Assembly: GCA_036564245.1 (NCBI GenBank)
Contig: DATCKU010000092.1
Span: forward strand, 34,812 to 98,811
Source of the DNA: Thermasporomyces sp036564245
GTDB taxonomy: Bacteria; Actinomycetota; Actinomycetes; Propionibacteriales; Actinopolymorphaceae
Direction: 5' to 3'
Length of the DNA: 64,000 bases
This document shows, one piece after another, positions 1-9,743 of this stretch. The translations under genes and the position numbers were made by a program. How positions within the stretch are numbered: the stretch's first letter is position 1; each line of letters begins with the position of its first letter. Below the pieces are notes generated by a model that was given only the letters and a program-made list of their open reading frames with translations, ran no database searches and was not told the DNA's origin.

Positions 1-1
1 C

Positions 2-2923
2 CAGGGCGACGAATGGTTGTGGTCGCTCGTCACGAGCCAAGGACTACCACGAAGCATCAACGTCAACTACGAGCTCGGATCGCCCGTGACGGGACGGGAC
101 GTCTATCAGCTCGGCTTCTACCCGTTCCGGATCGACCAGTGGAACATGCCCTGGAAGATCGTCGATCCGCTCGCCGAGCAGCGAGGTCTGCCCTACATCT
201 TCCCGACCAACGACTTCGCCGCCTTCTATCGCAGCGCTCTGGATGAGCACGGCAACTTCGACCGTGAGCGTGGGGACCGCTCGCTCCTCGTCAACGAGCT
301 CTATCCGGAGATGGGTCCCGACTGGGGAGTCGACGACGGCTTCGGCTACATCGACCCCGATGGTAACCGGTGGACGTTCATCGCCTACTACAACCACTAC
401 GGACTCTGGTGGACCGGCGTGTCAAGCATCGGGGCCATCGCGCAGATCTACAACAGCCTGCTGACGCTGCGCGACTCCTTCGTGTATACCGGCGATCTGC
501 GGTACGCCCACGCGGGCGTCATCCTTCTCGACCGAATCGCTGACGTCTACCCGGACATGAACACCGGGGCGTACCCGTACCCGGACTTCCGCAACAACGA
601 CCCCTACACCAACAAGGGCAAGGTACTTGGCTCGATCTGGGAAACCGGTCTGGCGCAGCACCTGGTGAGTGCCTATGACGCCTTCTTTCCCGCACTCGCC
701 GACGGCGACGCGGCGAACGTCGTGCCATTCCTGTCGGCGAAAGCCGAGCAGTACGCCCTGTCGCCGAAGAACACGGTCGAGGACATTCGTCTCAACATCG
801 AGAACGGCATCCTGCGCCAGATCTACCCCGCGGTGCGCAATGCTCAGATCTACGGAAACTTCGGCACCCACCAGGCCGCGCTCGCCCTCGCCGGTATCGT
901 CCTCGACGAGCCCGACGAGGCCAAGGAGTGGTTCGACTTCGTGTTCCAGTCCGGCGGCATCGTGAGCGAGCCGGACTGGCACGTCACGGGCGGCAACGTC
1001 TACGCGACACTAGTCGACATCGTCGACCGGGATGGCTGGGGCAACGAGGCGTCACCGTTCTACAGCAATATCTGGTTCGACAACCTCAAGATCGTCGCCG
1101 ACGTGCTCGATGGCTACACCGGCTATCCGGGCGCGGACCTCTACACCCACCCGAAGTTCCGCAAGATGTTCACGGCCGGCCCGCGGCTCGTGGCGCTCAA
1201 CAGGTACATGCCGTCGATCGGCGACTCAGGAGCCTGCGGGCAGCCGGGGATCGGTCTGAACAAGACTAACTACGTCAAGGGGTTCGAGGAGTACGGCGAG
1301 CCCTTGACCGCGCAGTTGGCGTACCTCCTGAACGGCAACGAGGTGACCGGGCTCAACACCGGCATCTTCAGCGAGGACCCGGCCCGGACGGAGCAGGCGA
1401 TCCAGGAGGTCATCGATGAACACGGTCCGCTGAACCTGCCGAGTGACAACCTCACCGGCTACGGCCTCGCGTTCCTCCGGGACGGCAGCGGCGACACCCG
1501 GCGGGAGGCGTGGATCTACTACGGCCGCAGCATGGTGCCGCACGGTAGCCGGGACATCCTGAACCTCGGCCTCTATGGGTTCGGTCTCGACCTGTCGCCT
1601 GACCACGGGTATCCGGAGGCGACCGACTATTCGAACTTCACGGTGGAATGGACGAAGAACACGGTCGCCCACAACACCGTGGTCGTCGACGAGAAGGCCC
1701 AAAAGGGCAGATTCGATGACGTGCAGTGGGTCGGCACGCCGCACGGGTTCGCCAGCGGCGAGCGAGTCCAGCTAGCCGACATCGCCGCACCCCAGGTGTA
1801 CCCGCAGACTGACGTCTATCGGCGGGTCACCGCCATGGTCAGGGTCGATGACGAGAACTCCTACCTGGTGGATGTCTTCAGGGTGGTCGGTGGCCACGAC
1901 CACGTGTACTCGTTCCACGCCGCCGAAGGACCCGCCAGTGTGAGCGGGCTCAATCTCGTCGAGCAAGACGGCGGTACCTACGCCGGCCCGGACGTCCCGA
2001 TGCCGGAGCGTCTGGCGAATCCGGCTCGCTGGGAGTCGCCCGGCTTCGACTGGCTCGACCAGGTGGCCCGTGACAACGCACCAGTGGCCCCGTTCAGCAT
2101 CGACTGGCAGATCGTCGACACCTGGAACGCGGTGGATCCTGACCCTGACGCGCACCTGCGGCTGACGGTCGTCGGCGACGTCGATGACGTGGCACTCGCC
2201 AACGGCTACCCGCCGCAGAACAATCCTCGGAACCCGCGCAGCCTGCGGTATGCGTTGTTGCGTCGTCGCGGCACGAACCTCGCAAGCCAGTTCGTGTCGG
2301 TCATCGAGCCGTACGTAGCAAGTCGTTTCGTGGACGCGATCGAGGCGGTTTCGGTCGTACCGCTCAAAGGCAGGCTCGCGTCGCACGAGGTCTCCGCGGT
2401 GAAGGTCAGCCTCCGCAACGGACGCGTCGATTACGTCGTGAGCTGCCTGCGCTCAGACGTGCCGGTGCGGGTCGATGGTCGCTTCATCGTCAAAGGCGGC
2501 TTCGCGGTCTGTTCGCTGCGAGACGGCGAGCCGGAATACGCGTTCACGCACAACGCGAGCATTCTCGAGCCCGTCCCAGGCCTACGGCCAGGACCTGCCG
2601 CGGTGACCGGCGAACTCGTCGACTTCACACGGGAGCTGTCGGTGCGCAACGAGCTTCTCGTGGCGGTCGACGGGCCGATGCCCGCCGCGGATGAGCTCGT
2701 CGGCGGCTATGTCTACGTGGCGAACGACGGCGTACGGAACGCCGCCTATCGAATCGTGGCGGCTGAGGGACGCGGTGCCCGCACGCTCTGGCTCGACATC
2801 GGAGACGCCACCACGGTCCGGTCCTATGTTGACGCGAACGACTTCTCCAAGGGTTTCCAGTACGACGTCGCGACGGGGGCGTCGGTCCGCATCCCGCTCA
2901 CCCGCGAGTGGCGACGTTCCTAG
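2..2923 (+). CDS. Heparinase II/III-like polysaccharide lyase (5' partial)
   Basis: The frame is open to the left edge, so the gene starts upstream; 973 residues are visible. The first half reads as an alpha-helical toroid domain with aromatic-rich stretches and an NFGTHQ motif near residue 284. The middle has HNTVVVDEKAQ (about residue 559), which matches the beta-sandwich segment of heparinase II/III lyases where a His sits near the active site. Such enzymes cleave uronic-acid-containing polysaccharides by beta-elimination. The C-terminal third is beta-rich and unassigned. The export signal would lie outside the window. It is followed after 62 bp by a binding-protein gene on the same strand, which fits a glycan-use operon. 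The family call is firm; the substrate (heparin-like, alginate or other uronan) cannot be read from sequence. Confidence 0.8.
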   Translation, partial: QGDEWLWSLVTSQGLPRSINVNYELGSPVTGRDVYQLGFYPFRIDQWNMPWKIVDPLAEQRGLPYIFPTNDFAAFYRSALDEHGNFDRERGDRSLLVNELYPEMGPDWGVDDGFGYIDPDGNRWTFIAYYNHYGLWWTGVSSIGAIAQIYNSLLTLRDSFVYTGDLRYAHAGVILLDRIADVYPDMNTGAYPYPDFRNNDPYTNKGKVLGSIWETGLAQHLVSAYDAFFPALADGDAANVVPFLSAKAEQYALSPKNTVEDIRLNIENGILRQIYPAVRNAQIYGNFGTHQAALALAGIVLDEPDEAKEWFDFVFQSGGIVSEPDWHVTGGNVYATLVDIVDRDGWGNEASPFYSNIWFDNLKIVADVLDGYTGYPGADLYTHPKFRKMFTAGPRLVALNRYMPSIGDSGACGQPGIGLNKTNYVKGFEEYGEPLTAQLAYLLNGNEVTGLNTGIFSEDPARTEQAIQEVIDEHGPLNLPSDNLTGYGLAFLRDGSGDTRREAWIYYGRSMVPHGSRDILNLGLYGFGLDLSPDHGYPEATDYSNFTVEWTKNTVAHNTVVVDEKAQKGRFDDVQWVGTPHGFASGERVQLADIAAPQVYPQTDVYRRVTAMVRVDDENSYLVDVFRVVGGHDHVYSFHAAEGPASVSGLNLVEQDGGTYAGPDVPMPERLANPARWESPGFDWLDQVARDNAPVAPFSIDWQIVDTWNAVDPDPDAHLRLTVVGDVDDVALANGYPPQNNPRNPRSLRYALLRRRGTNLASQFVSVIEPYVASRFVDAIEAVSVVPLKGRLASHEVSAVKVSLRNGRVDYVVSCLRSDVPVRVDGRFIVKGGFAVCSLRDGEPEYAFTHNASILEPVPGLRPGPAAVTGELVDFTRELSVRNELLVAVDGPMPAADELVGGYVYVANDGVRNAAYRIVAAEGRGARTLWLDIGDATTVRSYVDANDFSKGFQYDVATGASVRIPLTREWRRS

Positions 2924-2985
2924 GTAGCCGCGTGGTGTCCGCGTCAGCACGGTTCCCGTTCGTGATCACTAGGAGGTAACCCGCG

Positions 2986-5052
2986 ATGAACGACCGTGCG
3001 ACTCCCTCTGGTGCGAGGCACTTCGGATCATCGTCTCTAGGCCAAGGCCGGCACCGAGCATGCAAAGAATGGGCTTCGGGACGTCCTTCGCGCCGCGACG
3101 TCCTGTGGGCCGGCGGCACAGCCCTGCTCGCCACGACGTCGCTCGTCGGCTGTGATCTTCTTTCCACCGAACCGGAAGGCCGGTCTAGCCGAGAGGGTGC
3201 GAGAAGACCGTCCAAGGGCAAGGAAGCTCCCGGTCTGGCTGCGCAGGTGAAGGCAGGAAAGTTGCCTCCACTTGCGGAGCGCCTTCCTGTGAACCCGCTC
3301 GTCGTGCAGCCCGCGGACCGCATCGGGGTCTATGGCGGTGAGTGGCACACCTGCCTTCTGGGCCCATCCGACACCGTGTGGCTGTTCAAGACGATCGGGT
3401 ACGAACACCTGGTCAGCTGGGATCCAGAGTTCACCGAGCCCGTGCCCAACGTCGCGGAGTCGGTTGAAACATCGAAGGACGGCCGTACCTACACCTTCGT
3501 TCTCCGGAAGGGCATGAAGTGGTCCGACGGAGAGCCGTTCACCGCTGCTGACGTGGTCTTCGCGTACAACGACGTGCTCGCCCATCCGGACATCGATGCC
3601 CTGCCTGACGTCCTCACGGCTGGTGGCAAACCCGCGACCGTACGGGCGCTCGACGAGGTGACGGTGGAGTTCACCTTCGCCGAGCCGTACGGCCTGTTCC
3701 TGCAGCAGCTCGCGAGCCCAAGCGGTACAACGCTCACCAGCACACCGCGGCACTATCTCGAGCAGTTCCATCCTTCGTACAACCCGTCCGCCGAGGAGGA
3801 GGCGAAGCGGGCCGGCTTCGCCGACTGGGTGGAGCAGTTCGACGACAAGGGCGGCATCGGAGGCATGATCGGCGGGCGTTGGAAGAACCCCGACGTTCCA
3901 ACGCTCGGGCCCTGGCGTATCACCGAGCCGCTCGGTAAGGGGACACGCGTGGTGGCCGAGCGCAACCCCTACTACTGGAAGACCGACCCCGATGGCAGCC
4001 AACTGCCCTACATCGACCGCGTGGTCTTCGAGGTCGTCGGCAGCGAGGAGGTGATTCTGCTCAAGGCAAGCAATGGCGATCTCAACTTCCATAGCAGGCA
4101 CATCACGTCGCTCGCCAACAAGCCGGTGCTCGCGCGCGGCCGGGCGAAGGGCGGCTATCACTTCGTGCCAATGCGTCCATCTGGTGAGAACGACATGATC
4201 GTGGCACTCAACCTCGCCCACGAGGACGCTGCGCTCCGGGAGGTCTTCAACAACAAGGACTTCCGGATCGGACTCTCACACGCGATCGATCGGGAGGAGA
4301 TCATCGCAGCGGCCTTTCAGCGGCAAGGCCGTCCGTGGCAGGTCGCGCCACGGCCGGACTCGGAGTTCTACGACGAGGAGATGGCAACACAGTACATCGA
4401 GTTCGACGTAGCGAAAGCCAATGCGTACCTCGACCGAGCCGGCTACGCCGACCGAGACGATGAAGGCTTCAGGCTACGGCCCGATGGGAAGCGGATCTCG
4501 TTCACGATCGAGATCGCTCACCCGGCCTACATCACGTACTGGGTCGACGGCATGCAGTTCGTCGTGAAGTACTGGCGCGACGTCGGGATCGACGTACGGC
4601 TCAAGAGCGAGGACCGCACGTTGTTCTACGAACGCAAGGCAGCCAACAAGCACGACGCGACGGTCTTCAATGGATTCACTGGTATGGCCAACGCCGCCAT
4701 GCTCGATCCGAGGTGGTACTTTCCACACAACGCCGAGTCGAACTTCGCCATCCCCTGGGCAACGTGGTTCGCCAGCAACGGAGCGCAAGGCGAGAAGCCG
4801 CCGGCTGCACCACTCAAGCAGATGCAGCTCTACCGCCAGATGCTGCAAACCCCAGACATCGACGAAGCCAAGCGAATTTTCGCCGAGATCCTTCGAATCG
4901 CCAAGGAAGAGTTCTACGTCATCGGCACCGTCATGCCGACTGAAGCGTACGGTATCGCCGCGAACGATTTCCGCAACGTCCCCTCCATGCCTGTCTCCTG
5001 GATCTACCCCGACCCCGGACCGGCGCGACCGGAACAGTTCTTCGTCGCGTAG
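2986..5052 (+). CDS. ABC transporter solute-binding lipoprotein, family 5 (oligopeptide/oligosaccharide type)
   Basis: 688 residues. A strong AGGAGG lies 10 bases before the ATG. The N-terminus has RRDVLWAGG, a twin-arginine signal, then a lipobox-like LVGC at about residue 50, so the product is a Tat-exported lipoprotein. The body has the family hallmarks: TFVLRKGMKWSDGEPFTAADVVF near residue 165 and a long two-lobe SBP_bac_5 fold. Family 5 proteins bind peptides, nickel or, often in actinomycetes and Thermotogae, oligosaccharides. Its position straight after a heparinase-like lyase suggests capture of the lyase products. No permease genes follow it; they may lie upstream of the window. The binding function is well supported, the ligand is inferred. 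Confidence 0.9.
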   Translation: MNDRATPSGARHFGSSSLGQGRHRACKEWASGRPSRRDVLWAGGTALLATTSLVGCDLLSTEPEGRSSREGARRPSKGKEAPGLAAQVKAGKLPPLAERLPVNPLVVQPADRIGVYGGEWHTCLLGPSDTVWLFKTIGYEHLVSWDPEFTEPVPNVAESVETSKDGRTYTFVLRKGMKWSDGEPFTAADVVFAYNDVLAHPDIDALPDVLTAGGKPATVRALDEVTVEFTFAEPYGLFLQQLASPSGTTLTSTPRHYLEQFHPSYNPSAEEEAKRAGFADWVEQFDDKGGIGGMIGGRWKNPDVPTLGPWRITEPLGKGTRVVAERNPYYWKTDPDGSQLPYIDRVVFEVVGSEEVILLKASNGDLNFHSRHITSLANKPVLARGRAKGGYHFVPMRPSGENDMIVALNLAHEDAALREVFNNKDFRIGLSHAIDREEIIAAAFQRQGRPWQVAPRPDSEFYDEEMATQYIEFDVAKANAYLDRAGYADRDDEGFRLRPDGKRISFTIEIAHPAYITYWVDGMQFVVKYWRDVGIDVRLKSEDRTLFYERKAANKHDATVFNGFTGMANAAMLDPRWYFPHNAESNFAIPWATWFASNGAQGEKPPAAPLKQMQLYRQMLQTPDIDEAKRIFAEILRIAKEEFYVIGTVMPTEAYGIAANDFRNVPSMPVSWIYPDPGPARPEQFFVA

Positions 5053-5116
5053 CAAGCTCGGCATCCACCGAACGGCGAACCGTTGGCACGAAAGTAGGAA
5101 GGATCGGCACGCGGCA

Positions 5117-6403
5117 ATGATGACGTCTGGACGTAGTGATTCCGGCGACAAGGTCGACTGGGGACGGCTGGCACTTCGGGGCGGAACTCCGGTGCGCACC
5201 GATCCGTTCCCGTCGGTCGCCAATGCATCGGGGCGCACCCTCGGCGTGGAGGAGGCCGAGGCGGTGGCACGCGTCCTGAGGTCCGGCATGCTGTGCAGCG
5301 TGTGGGGAAGCGAGGCCCGGGCGCTGGAACGCGAGTTCGCCGCGATGTACGACGTACCCCACGCGATCGCCTGCAGTTCCGGTACCGCGGCGCTGCACCT
5401 CGCCGTTGGCGCGGTCGACCCGGATCCCGGTGACGAGATCATCACGAGCCCGCTCACCGACTTCGGCACGATCATTCCGATCCTGCGGCAGAATGCCGTT
5501 CCGGTCTTCGCCGACGTCGATCCGGCGACGGGCATTCTCGACCCGGCGAGCGTTGAGAAGCAGATCTCGGAACGCACCCGGGCAATCCTTGTCGTCCATC
5601 TGTTCGGAATCCCCGCGCCGATGGCGGACTTCCAAGCGCTGGCTCGCGACCACGGGCTCGTCCTCATCGAGGACTGTGCGCAGGCGTTGCTCGCCGAGCC
5701 GGAGCCTGGACGGTACGCGGGCACGTACGGCGACATCGGATGTTTCAGCCTGCAGCAGACCAAGCACATCACGACCGGCGACGGCGGCCTCGTCATCACC
5801 CGTGACGACGCTCTTGCACGACGTATGCGGCTGTTCGCTGACAAGGGCTGGCCACGCGACACCGGTGAACGAACCAACCTGTTCCTCGCCGCGAACTACC
5901 GCATGACCGAACTTCAAGCTGCCGTGGGTCGCGCGCAACTCACCAAGCTGCCAGATGTCGTCGCTCGGCGTCGGCGTACCGCCCAGGCGCTGACTGACCG
6001 GATCGGCCCGCTAACGGGACTCAACCCGCCTGCGCTACCAGGAAGCGTCTACTGGCAATACCCGATCGTGATCGACCCGGAAGCGGCCGGCGGCAGCAAC
6101 GCGACCTGGGTCGAAGCGCTCGCTGCCGAAGGCATCCCGGCGTCGGCCGGCTATCTGCACCGGCCTCTCTACTTCACACCTGTGCTCGCCGAGGGTCGCA
6201 CGTACGGTCGCTCCCGCTTCCCGCTCACCTCGCCCCCCGCTCGAAAAGAGTGGACATACGGCCCAGGACTGTGTCCGGAAGCTGAACGCCTGATCGACGA
6301 GACACTTGTCGTCATAGGTTGGAACGAAAACTACACAGTCGCCGACATCGACGACATCACGGCCGGGATACGCAAAGTACGCGCTGGTCTCACCCGACCC
6401 TGA
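5117..6403 (+). CDS. DegT/DnrJ/EryC1/StrS family sugar aminotransferase
   Basis: 428 residues. The reading frame extends far upstream, but the first credible start is ATG 5117 (ATG ATG), preceded by AGGAAGGA. It is a PLP enzyme of fold type I: SSGTAALHLAVGAV near residue 76 binds the phosphate, IEDCAQA (about 184) holds the Asp that pairs with the pyridine N, and QQTKHITTGDGG (about 213) supplies the Schiff-base Lys. Members transaminate keto-sugars or keto-inositols, for example in aminocyclitol and amino-sugar synthesis. Here it sits between a polysaccharide-related binding protein and a LacI regulator, so it may instead act on a keto-sugar from degradation. No nucleotide-sugar genes are nearby to support a biosynthetic role. 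Confidence 0.85.
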   Translation: MMTSGRSDSGDKVDWGRLALRGGTPVRTDPFPSVANASGRTLGVEEAEAVARVLRSGMLCSVWGSEARALEREFAAMYDVPHAIACSSGTAALHLAVGAVDPDPGDEIITSPLTDFGTIIPILRQNAVPVFADVDPATGILDPASVEKQISERTRAILVVHLFGIPAPMADFQALARDHGLVLIEDCAQALLAEPEPGRYAGTYGDIGCFSLQQTKHITTGDGGLVITRDDALARRMRLFADKGWPRDTGERTNLFLAANYRMTELQAAVGRAQLTKLPDVVARRRRTAQALTDRIGPLTGLNPPALPGSVYWQYPIVIDPEAAGGSNATWVEALAAEGIPASAGYLHRPLYFTPVLAEGRTYGRSRFPLTSPPARKEWTYGPGLCPEAERLIDETLVVIGWNENYTVADIDDITAGIRKVRAGLTRP

Positions 6404-6486
6404 CCGCGGTCCGCCGGCCTGGCGAGCGCGCCCCCAGAGGAGCCGGGGCTATCCTGGACGCGCCTGTAGATCGGGAAGGGATGACC

Positions 6487-7533
6487 ATGGCGGTGACGCT
6501 CGCGGACGTCGCGGCTCGGGCAGGAGTCTCGCCCGCAACGGTCTCGCGAGTGCTGAACGGCAACTATCCCGTAGCCGAGGAGACGCGGCGTCGCGTCGAG
6601 CGGGCGGTGCGCGACCTCGATTATGTCGTCAACGCCCATGCACGTGCGCTGCTTCATGCGACGAGCGGCATGATCGGCGTCATCCTCGCCGATGTCGCTG
6701 ATCCATTCTTCGGCGCGATCGCCAAGGGTATCCACGCAGCTGCCGCTGATCTGCGCCGCCTGGTCGTTGTCTGCACGACCGAAGGCAATCAGGCCGAGGA
6801 GCTCGCCTACATCGAGATGCTCCGCCGCCAGCGTGCCGAGGTGGTCATCCTCGTCGCAGGATCGGCCGCGGACCGCTCCTACCGCCGAGAACTGTCCGCT
6901 CATGCTCGGGGGCTCAAGGCGCAGGGTGCACGGCTGGTGCTCTGTGGTCGCCCAGCAATCAGCCGCGCGCTCGCGGTCGGGCATGTGACGTTCGAATCTG
7001 CTGCGGCGAGCAAGGCGCTAGCCGAGCATTTGGTGACGGCAGGTCACCAACGGATCGCGTACATCGCGGGGCCCTCCAACCTCAGCATCGCGACCGACCG
7101 CCACACCGAGTTTTCGCGGGCCCTCCAGCAGGTGGGCCTGGAGCTCGACGAGCGTCTGACGATTGCCGGCGATTTCAGTCGGCAGAGTGGCTATGACGCG
7201 GTCAAACGGCTGCTCGCTAGTGGAGCTAACTTCACGGCCGTCTGTGCGGCGAACGATCTCATGGCGATCGGCGCCCTCGCCGCATTTCGCGAGGCTGGCG
7301 TACGGGTCCCCGACGACGTGTCACTTGCAGGCTTCGACGACATCCCAGGTGCACAGGATGTCACGCCAGCGTTGACGACCGTTCGACTTCCGCTGGAACA
7401 GGCAGGTCGCCGGGCCGTCTCGTTGGCGTTCGCTGGAGCGGGTTTCACCGAACCGGTACGCATCACTGCGCAGCTGGTCGTCCGCGAGTCTGTCGCGCCA
7501 GCGCGCCGGAGGCGGCTGCGTACGTCGGCATAG
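6487..7533 (+). CDS. LacI family transcriptional regulator
   Basis: 348 residues. An ATG at 6481 is also in frame, but GGAAGGG abuts it; that site sits 6 bases before ATG 6487, which is preferred. The N-terminus is a classic LacI headpiece (LADVAARAGVSPATVSRVLN, residues 4-23) followed by the hinge. The rest is a periplasmic-binding-like effector domain, with GVILADVADPFFGAIAKG near residue 62 and a C-terminal CAANDLMAIGAL and GFDDIPGAQ pattern. These repressors respond to a sugar and bind a palindromic operator. It lies on the same strand as the lyase, binding-protein and aminotransferase genes and probably controls them. Its 3' end faces the enolase-superfamily gene with a 9-bp gap. Confidence 0.92.
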   Translation: MAVTLADVAARAGVSPATVSRVLNGNYPVAEETRRRVERAVRDLDYVVNAHARALLHATSGMIGVILADVADPFFGAIAKGIHAAAADLRRLVVVCTTEGNQAEELAYIEMLRRQRAEVVILVAGSAADRSYRRELSAHARGLKAQGARLVLCGRPAISRALAVGHVTFESAAASKALAEHLVTAGHQRIAYIAGPSNLSIATDRHTEFSRALQQVGLELDERLTIAGDFSRQSGYDAVKRLLASGANFTAVCAANDLMAIGALAAFREAGVRVPDDVSLAGFDDIPGAQDVTPALTTVRLPLEQAGRRAVSLAFAGAGFTEPVRITAQLVVRESVAPARRRRLRTSA

Positions 7534-7542
7534 TCTGCGTTC

Positions 7543-8838
7543 CTATGTGCTCGCTCGCACGAGCGTGCCAGGGTCTCTCAGCAGGCCCGTACGCAACCTC
7601 ACGCCATGCCCTGGTCCGGCGGGTGGTGCGATCGTGCCGTTTGAGATGTCCGGCAGGGCAGCGGCGACCTCGGCGTACCAGTCGGTGACGTACTGCTGAA
7701 CTGTCTCCTGGATGACAGCGTTCGGAGCGCTCACCGCGACATGGGTCGCCGCCGCGAGCAGAACGGGGCCAGCTCGTCCGTACAACGTCAACGGCAGACG
7801 GTACTCCGCTGCGAGCGGAGCGACATGGGACGCCGCCGTCACGCCGCCGGACCAGCCGAGGCTGAACATCACGATTCCAGCAATTCGACGGTTGAAGAGG
7901 TCCCGGAGTTCGTACCTGCTGGACAGTGGTTCGCGAAGCGTCATCGGTAGACGGACCGCCCGCGCATAGGCGGCGAGCGTGCGGAGGTCGTCACGACTGA
8001 TCGGCTCCTCCAGCCACAGTGGCTCTACCTCCTCGACGGCGCGTGCGATGCGCTTCGCTGCGGGGACGTCCCAGCGAGAGTGCAAGTCCAGCATGATGTC
8101 CAGCGAGTCGCCAAAGCTCGCTCGCACCTCGCGGAGCGGCGCCACGAGCCGCTTCACGTCATCGGACGAGATGTCCCTCCCGCCTGAGCCATCATGGGGC
8201 TCGATGGGAGGGTCGACCTTCATGGCTGTGATCCCACGAGCGAGCAACTCCTCGGCGTGGGTGAGAAGCATCTGCTCAAACGAAGCTCTTCTCGCTGTCG
8301 ACGTCCCGATGCGAGAACTGGCAGTCGAGGGAGCGGTTGCCCGCGTCGGGGGCGGACTGTCGTAGACGCGGATGCGCTCCCGACAGGCCCCACCCAGCAG
8401 GTCTGCGAACGACCGACCTGTCGCGTGTCCTACCAGGTCCCACAATGCGACGTCCACGGCTGAGGCACCTCGTCGCTGTGCCGCCTCACGGCCGCGGAAC
8501 AGCGGCTTGAACGCGCGGTCGAAGTCCGGACGCGTAGGGCTTTGACCGAGGATGCGCGGAGCCACCACTTGGTGAACGTACGCCTCCACCTCGTCAGCGC
8601 TTCCGAAGGCCTCACCCAGCCCGATATGGCCGTCCTTGCCGAACACTCGGACGTACACGAGGTCTGACAGTTGCGCGAGGCGAATCGTCTCGACCCGACG
8701 GACGATCGTCGCAGCCTCGTCACACCCGGCACGGACTGCCGCACGCGCCAACGGCGACGCCTCCTGGGCGATCTGGTCCTCAGCTTCGTCGGCACGAGGC
8801 TGGTCGTTCGACCAGACGAGATAGGGCCGCCGATGCAT
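7543..8838 (-). CDS. Enolase-superfamily (mandelate racemase/muconate lactonizing) protein with altered active site
   Basis: 431 residues. GGAGG lies 7 bases before the ATG at 8838, so the start is good even though it gives about 45 residues ahead of the usual capping domain. Visible superfamily landmarks are GLGEAF in the cap, AMKVDPP (Lys, about residue 216), DLHSRWD (first metal Asp and a following His, as in galactonate-type dehydratases), LWLEEP (second metal ligand) and MTLREPL (third). Where relatives carry a His in a PH-x-PLGP type segment, this protein has LTLYGRAGPV, so that base appears lost. Members dehydrate or racemise sugar acids. The neighbourhood points to sugar-acid catabolism, but the changed residue makes the reaction uncertain. 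It runs convergent with the LacI gene. Confidence 0.8.
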   Translation of the reverse strand: MHRRPYLVWSNDQPRADEAEDQIAQEASPLARAAVRAGCDEAATIVRRVETIRLAQLSDLVYVRVFGKDGHIGLGEAFGSADEVEAYVHQVVAPRILGQSPTRPDFDRAFKPLFRGREAAQRRGASAVDVALWDLVGHATGRSFADLLGGACRERIRVYDSPPPTRATAPSTASSRIGTSTARRASFEQMLLTHAEELLARGITAMKVDPPIEPHDGSGGRDISSDDVKRLVAPLREVRASFGDSLDIMLDLHSRWDVPAAKRIARAVEEVEPLWLEEPISRDDLRTLAAYARAVRLPMTLREPLSSRYELRDLFNRRIAGIVMFSLGWSGGVTAASHVAPLAAEYRLPLTLYGRAGPVLLAAATHVAVSAPNAVIQETVQQYVTDWYAEVAAALPDISNGTIAPPAGPGHGVRLRTGLLRDPGTLVRAST

Positions 8839-9743
8839 AGCTGAACCTCCGGAGCGCGGATCACCGGCCCTTTGGTGGACACGGACGAGTGCACGGCCCC
8901 CGCTAGTTCATCTCCATCGTCTCCAAGAAAACGAAGGCCAGGCAAGCACTGCTCCTCTTCCGGTCGTACCCGAGACCGGAGCCGACCGCCTCGCTGCTAG
9001 GCCCACGTTCGACTGCCGTCCGCCGGTTGTCAGTTGCCTGATCCCGGACGTGAGAGCAGGAGCAAGTCAGCGCTGGGTGATAACGCGACTTGTACACCCA
9101 CCGCGGATCCGGAGCGATTGTGGGTGCCGAGTCGCCATGGAAGCAGCATGAGCGACGCCGACCGGCTCGACCCCGACACCTACGCCGACAACCCGTTGGT
9201 GGCGGCGAGCGAGACGACGCAATGACTGAGGCCGACCGAGTATTCATGACTGGGCGTCTGTTTGCCTAATACGAGGTTGTGTCGCTTATGCAGCAGCAGG
9301 CACTCGCCTTCGGAATCGAGTTGAGTGAGCTAGCCCTCGATGACATTGACCCTGACCGGGATCTTTTGTGAAGGACCGCACGTCGACGACGGTGGGCTGC
9401 ACCTATTCAAGTACGCTCCGCTGCCCGTATCCCCATCAAGGCCGAGCTCGGCGCCTCGTGATCGTAAGCAGAAAGCCAGCAACTGGCCTGACACCACTCC
9501 GCGTGATACTTCTCGAAGGAGGCGGGTGCCACTGCCACCATCCGCGGAGCAGCGGCGCAGGTCGCCACCGACCCGGCCGAACAAGCGCAGCAAGTAGCTG
9601 AGGCCGCCCAAGCCGGCCGGACCTGGCGCGCTTGATCGACCCTGCGCTAGCCGGTGCCGTTTGGAGCCGTAAAGACGTAGTGAAAGTTCTCACAGCCAGT
9701 CCGCCATAGACTCCCCAGGTATGGAAGACGAGGGGAGTGACAT
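8839..9743. other. 905-bp gap with decayed coding traces, no intact gene
   Basis: No convincing full gene is visible. There are short stretches that look like remains of coding DNA. A 25-codon ORF at 9148-9225 is rich in Asp and Ala and ends in an ATGA overlap with a second tiny ORF. Another short ORF at 9280-9369 reads MSLMQQQALAFGIELSEL. A stop-bounded stretch at about 9508-9636 reads EQAQQVAEAAQAGRTWRA near its end. None matches a family I recognise. Together with the genes that follow, this looks like the eroded end of a mobile element next to tRNA-Thr. Confidence 0.5.
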
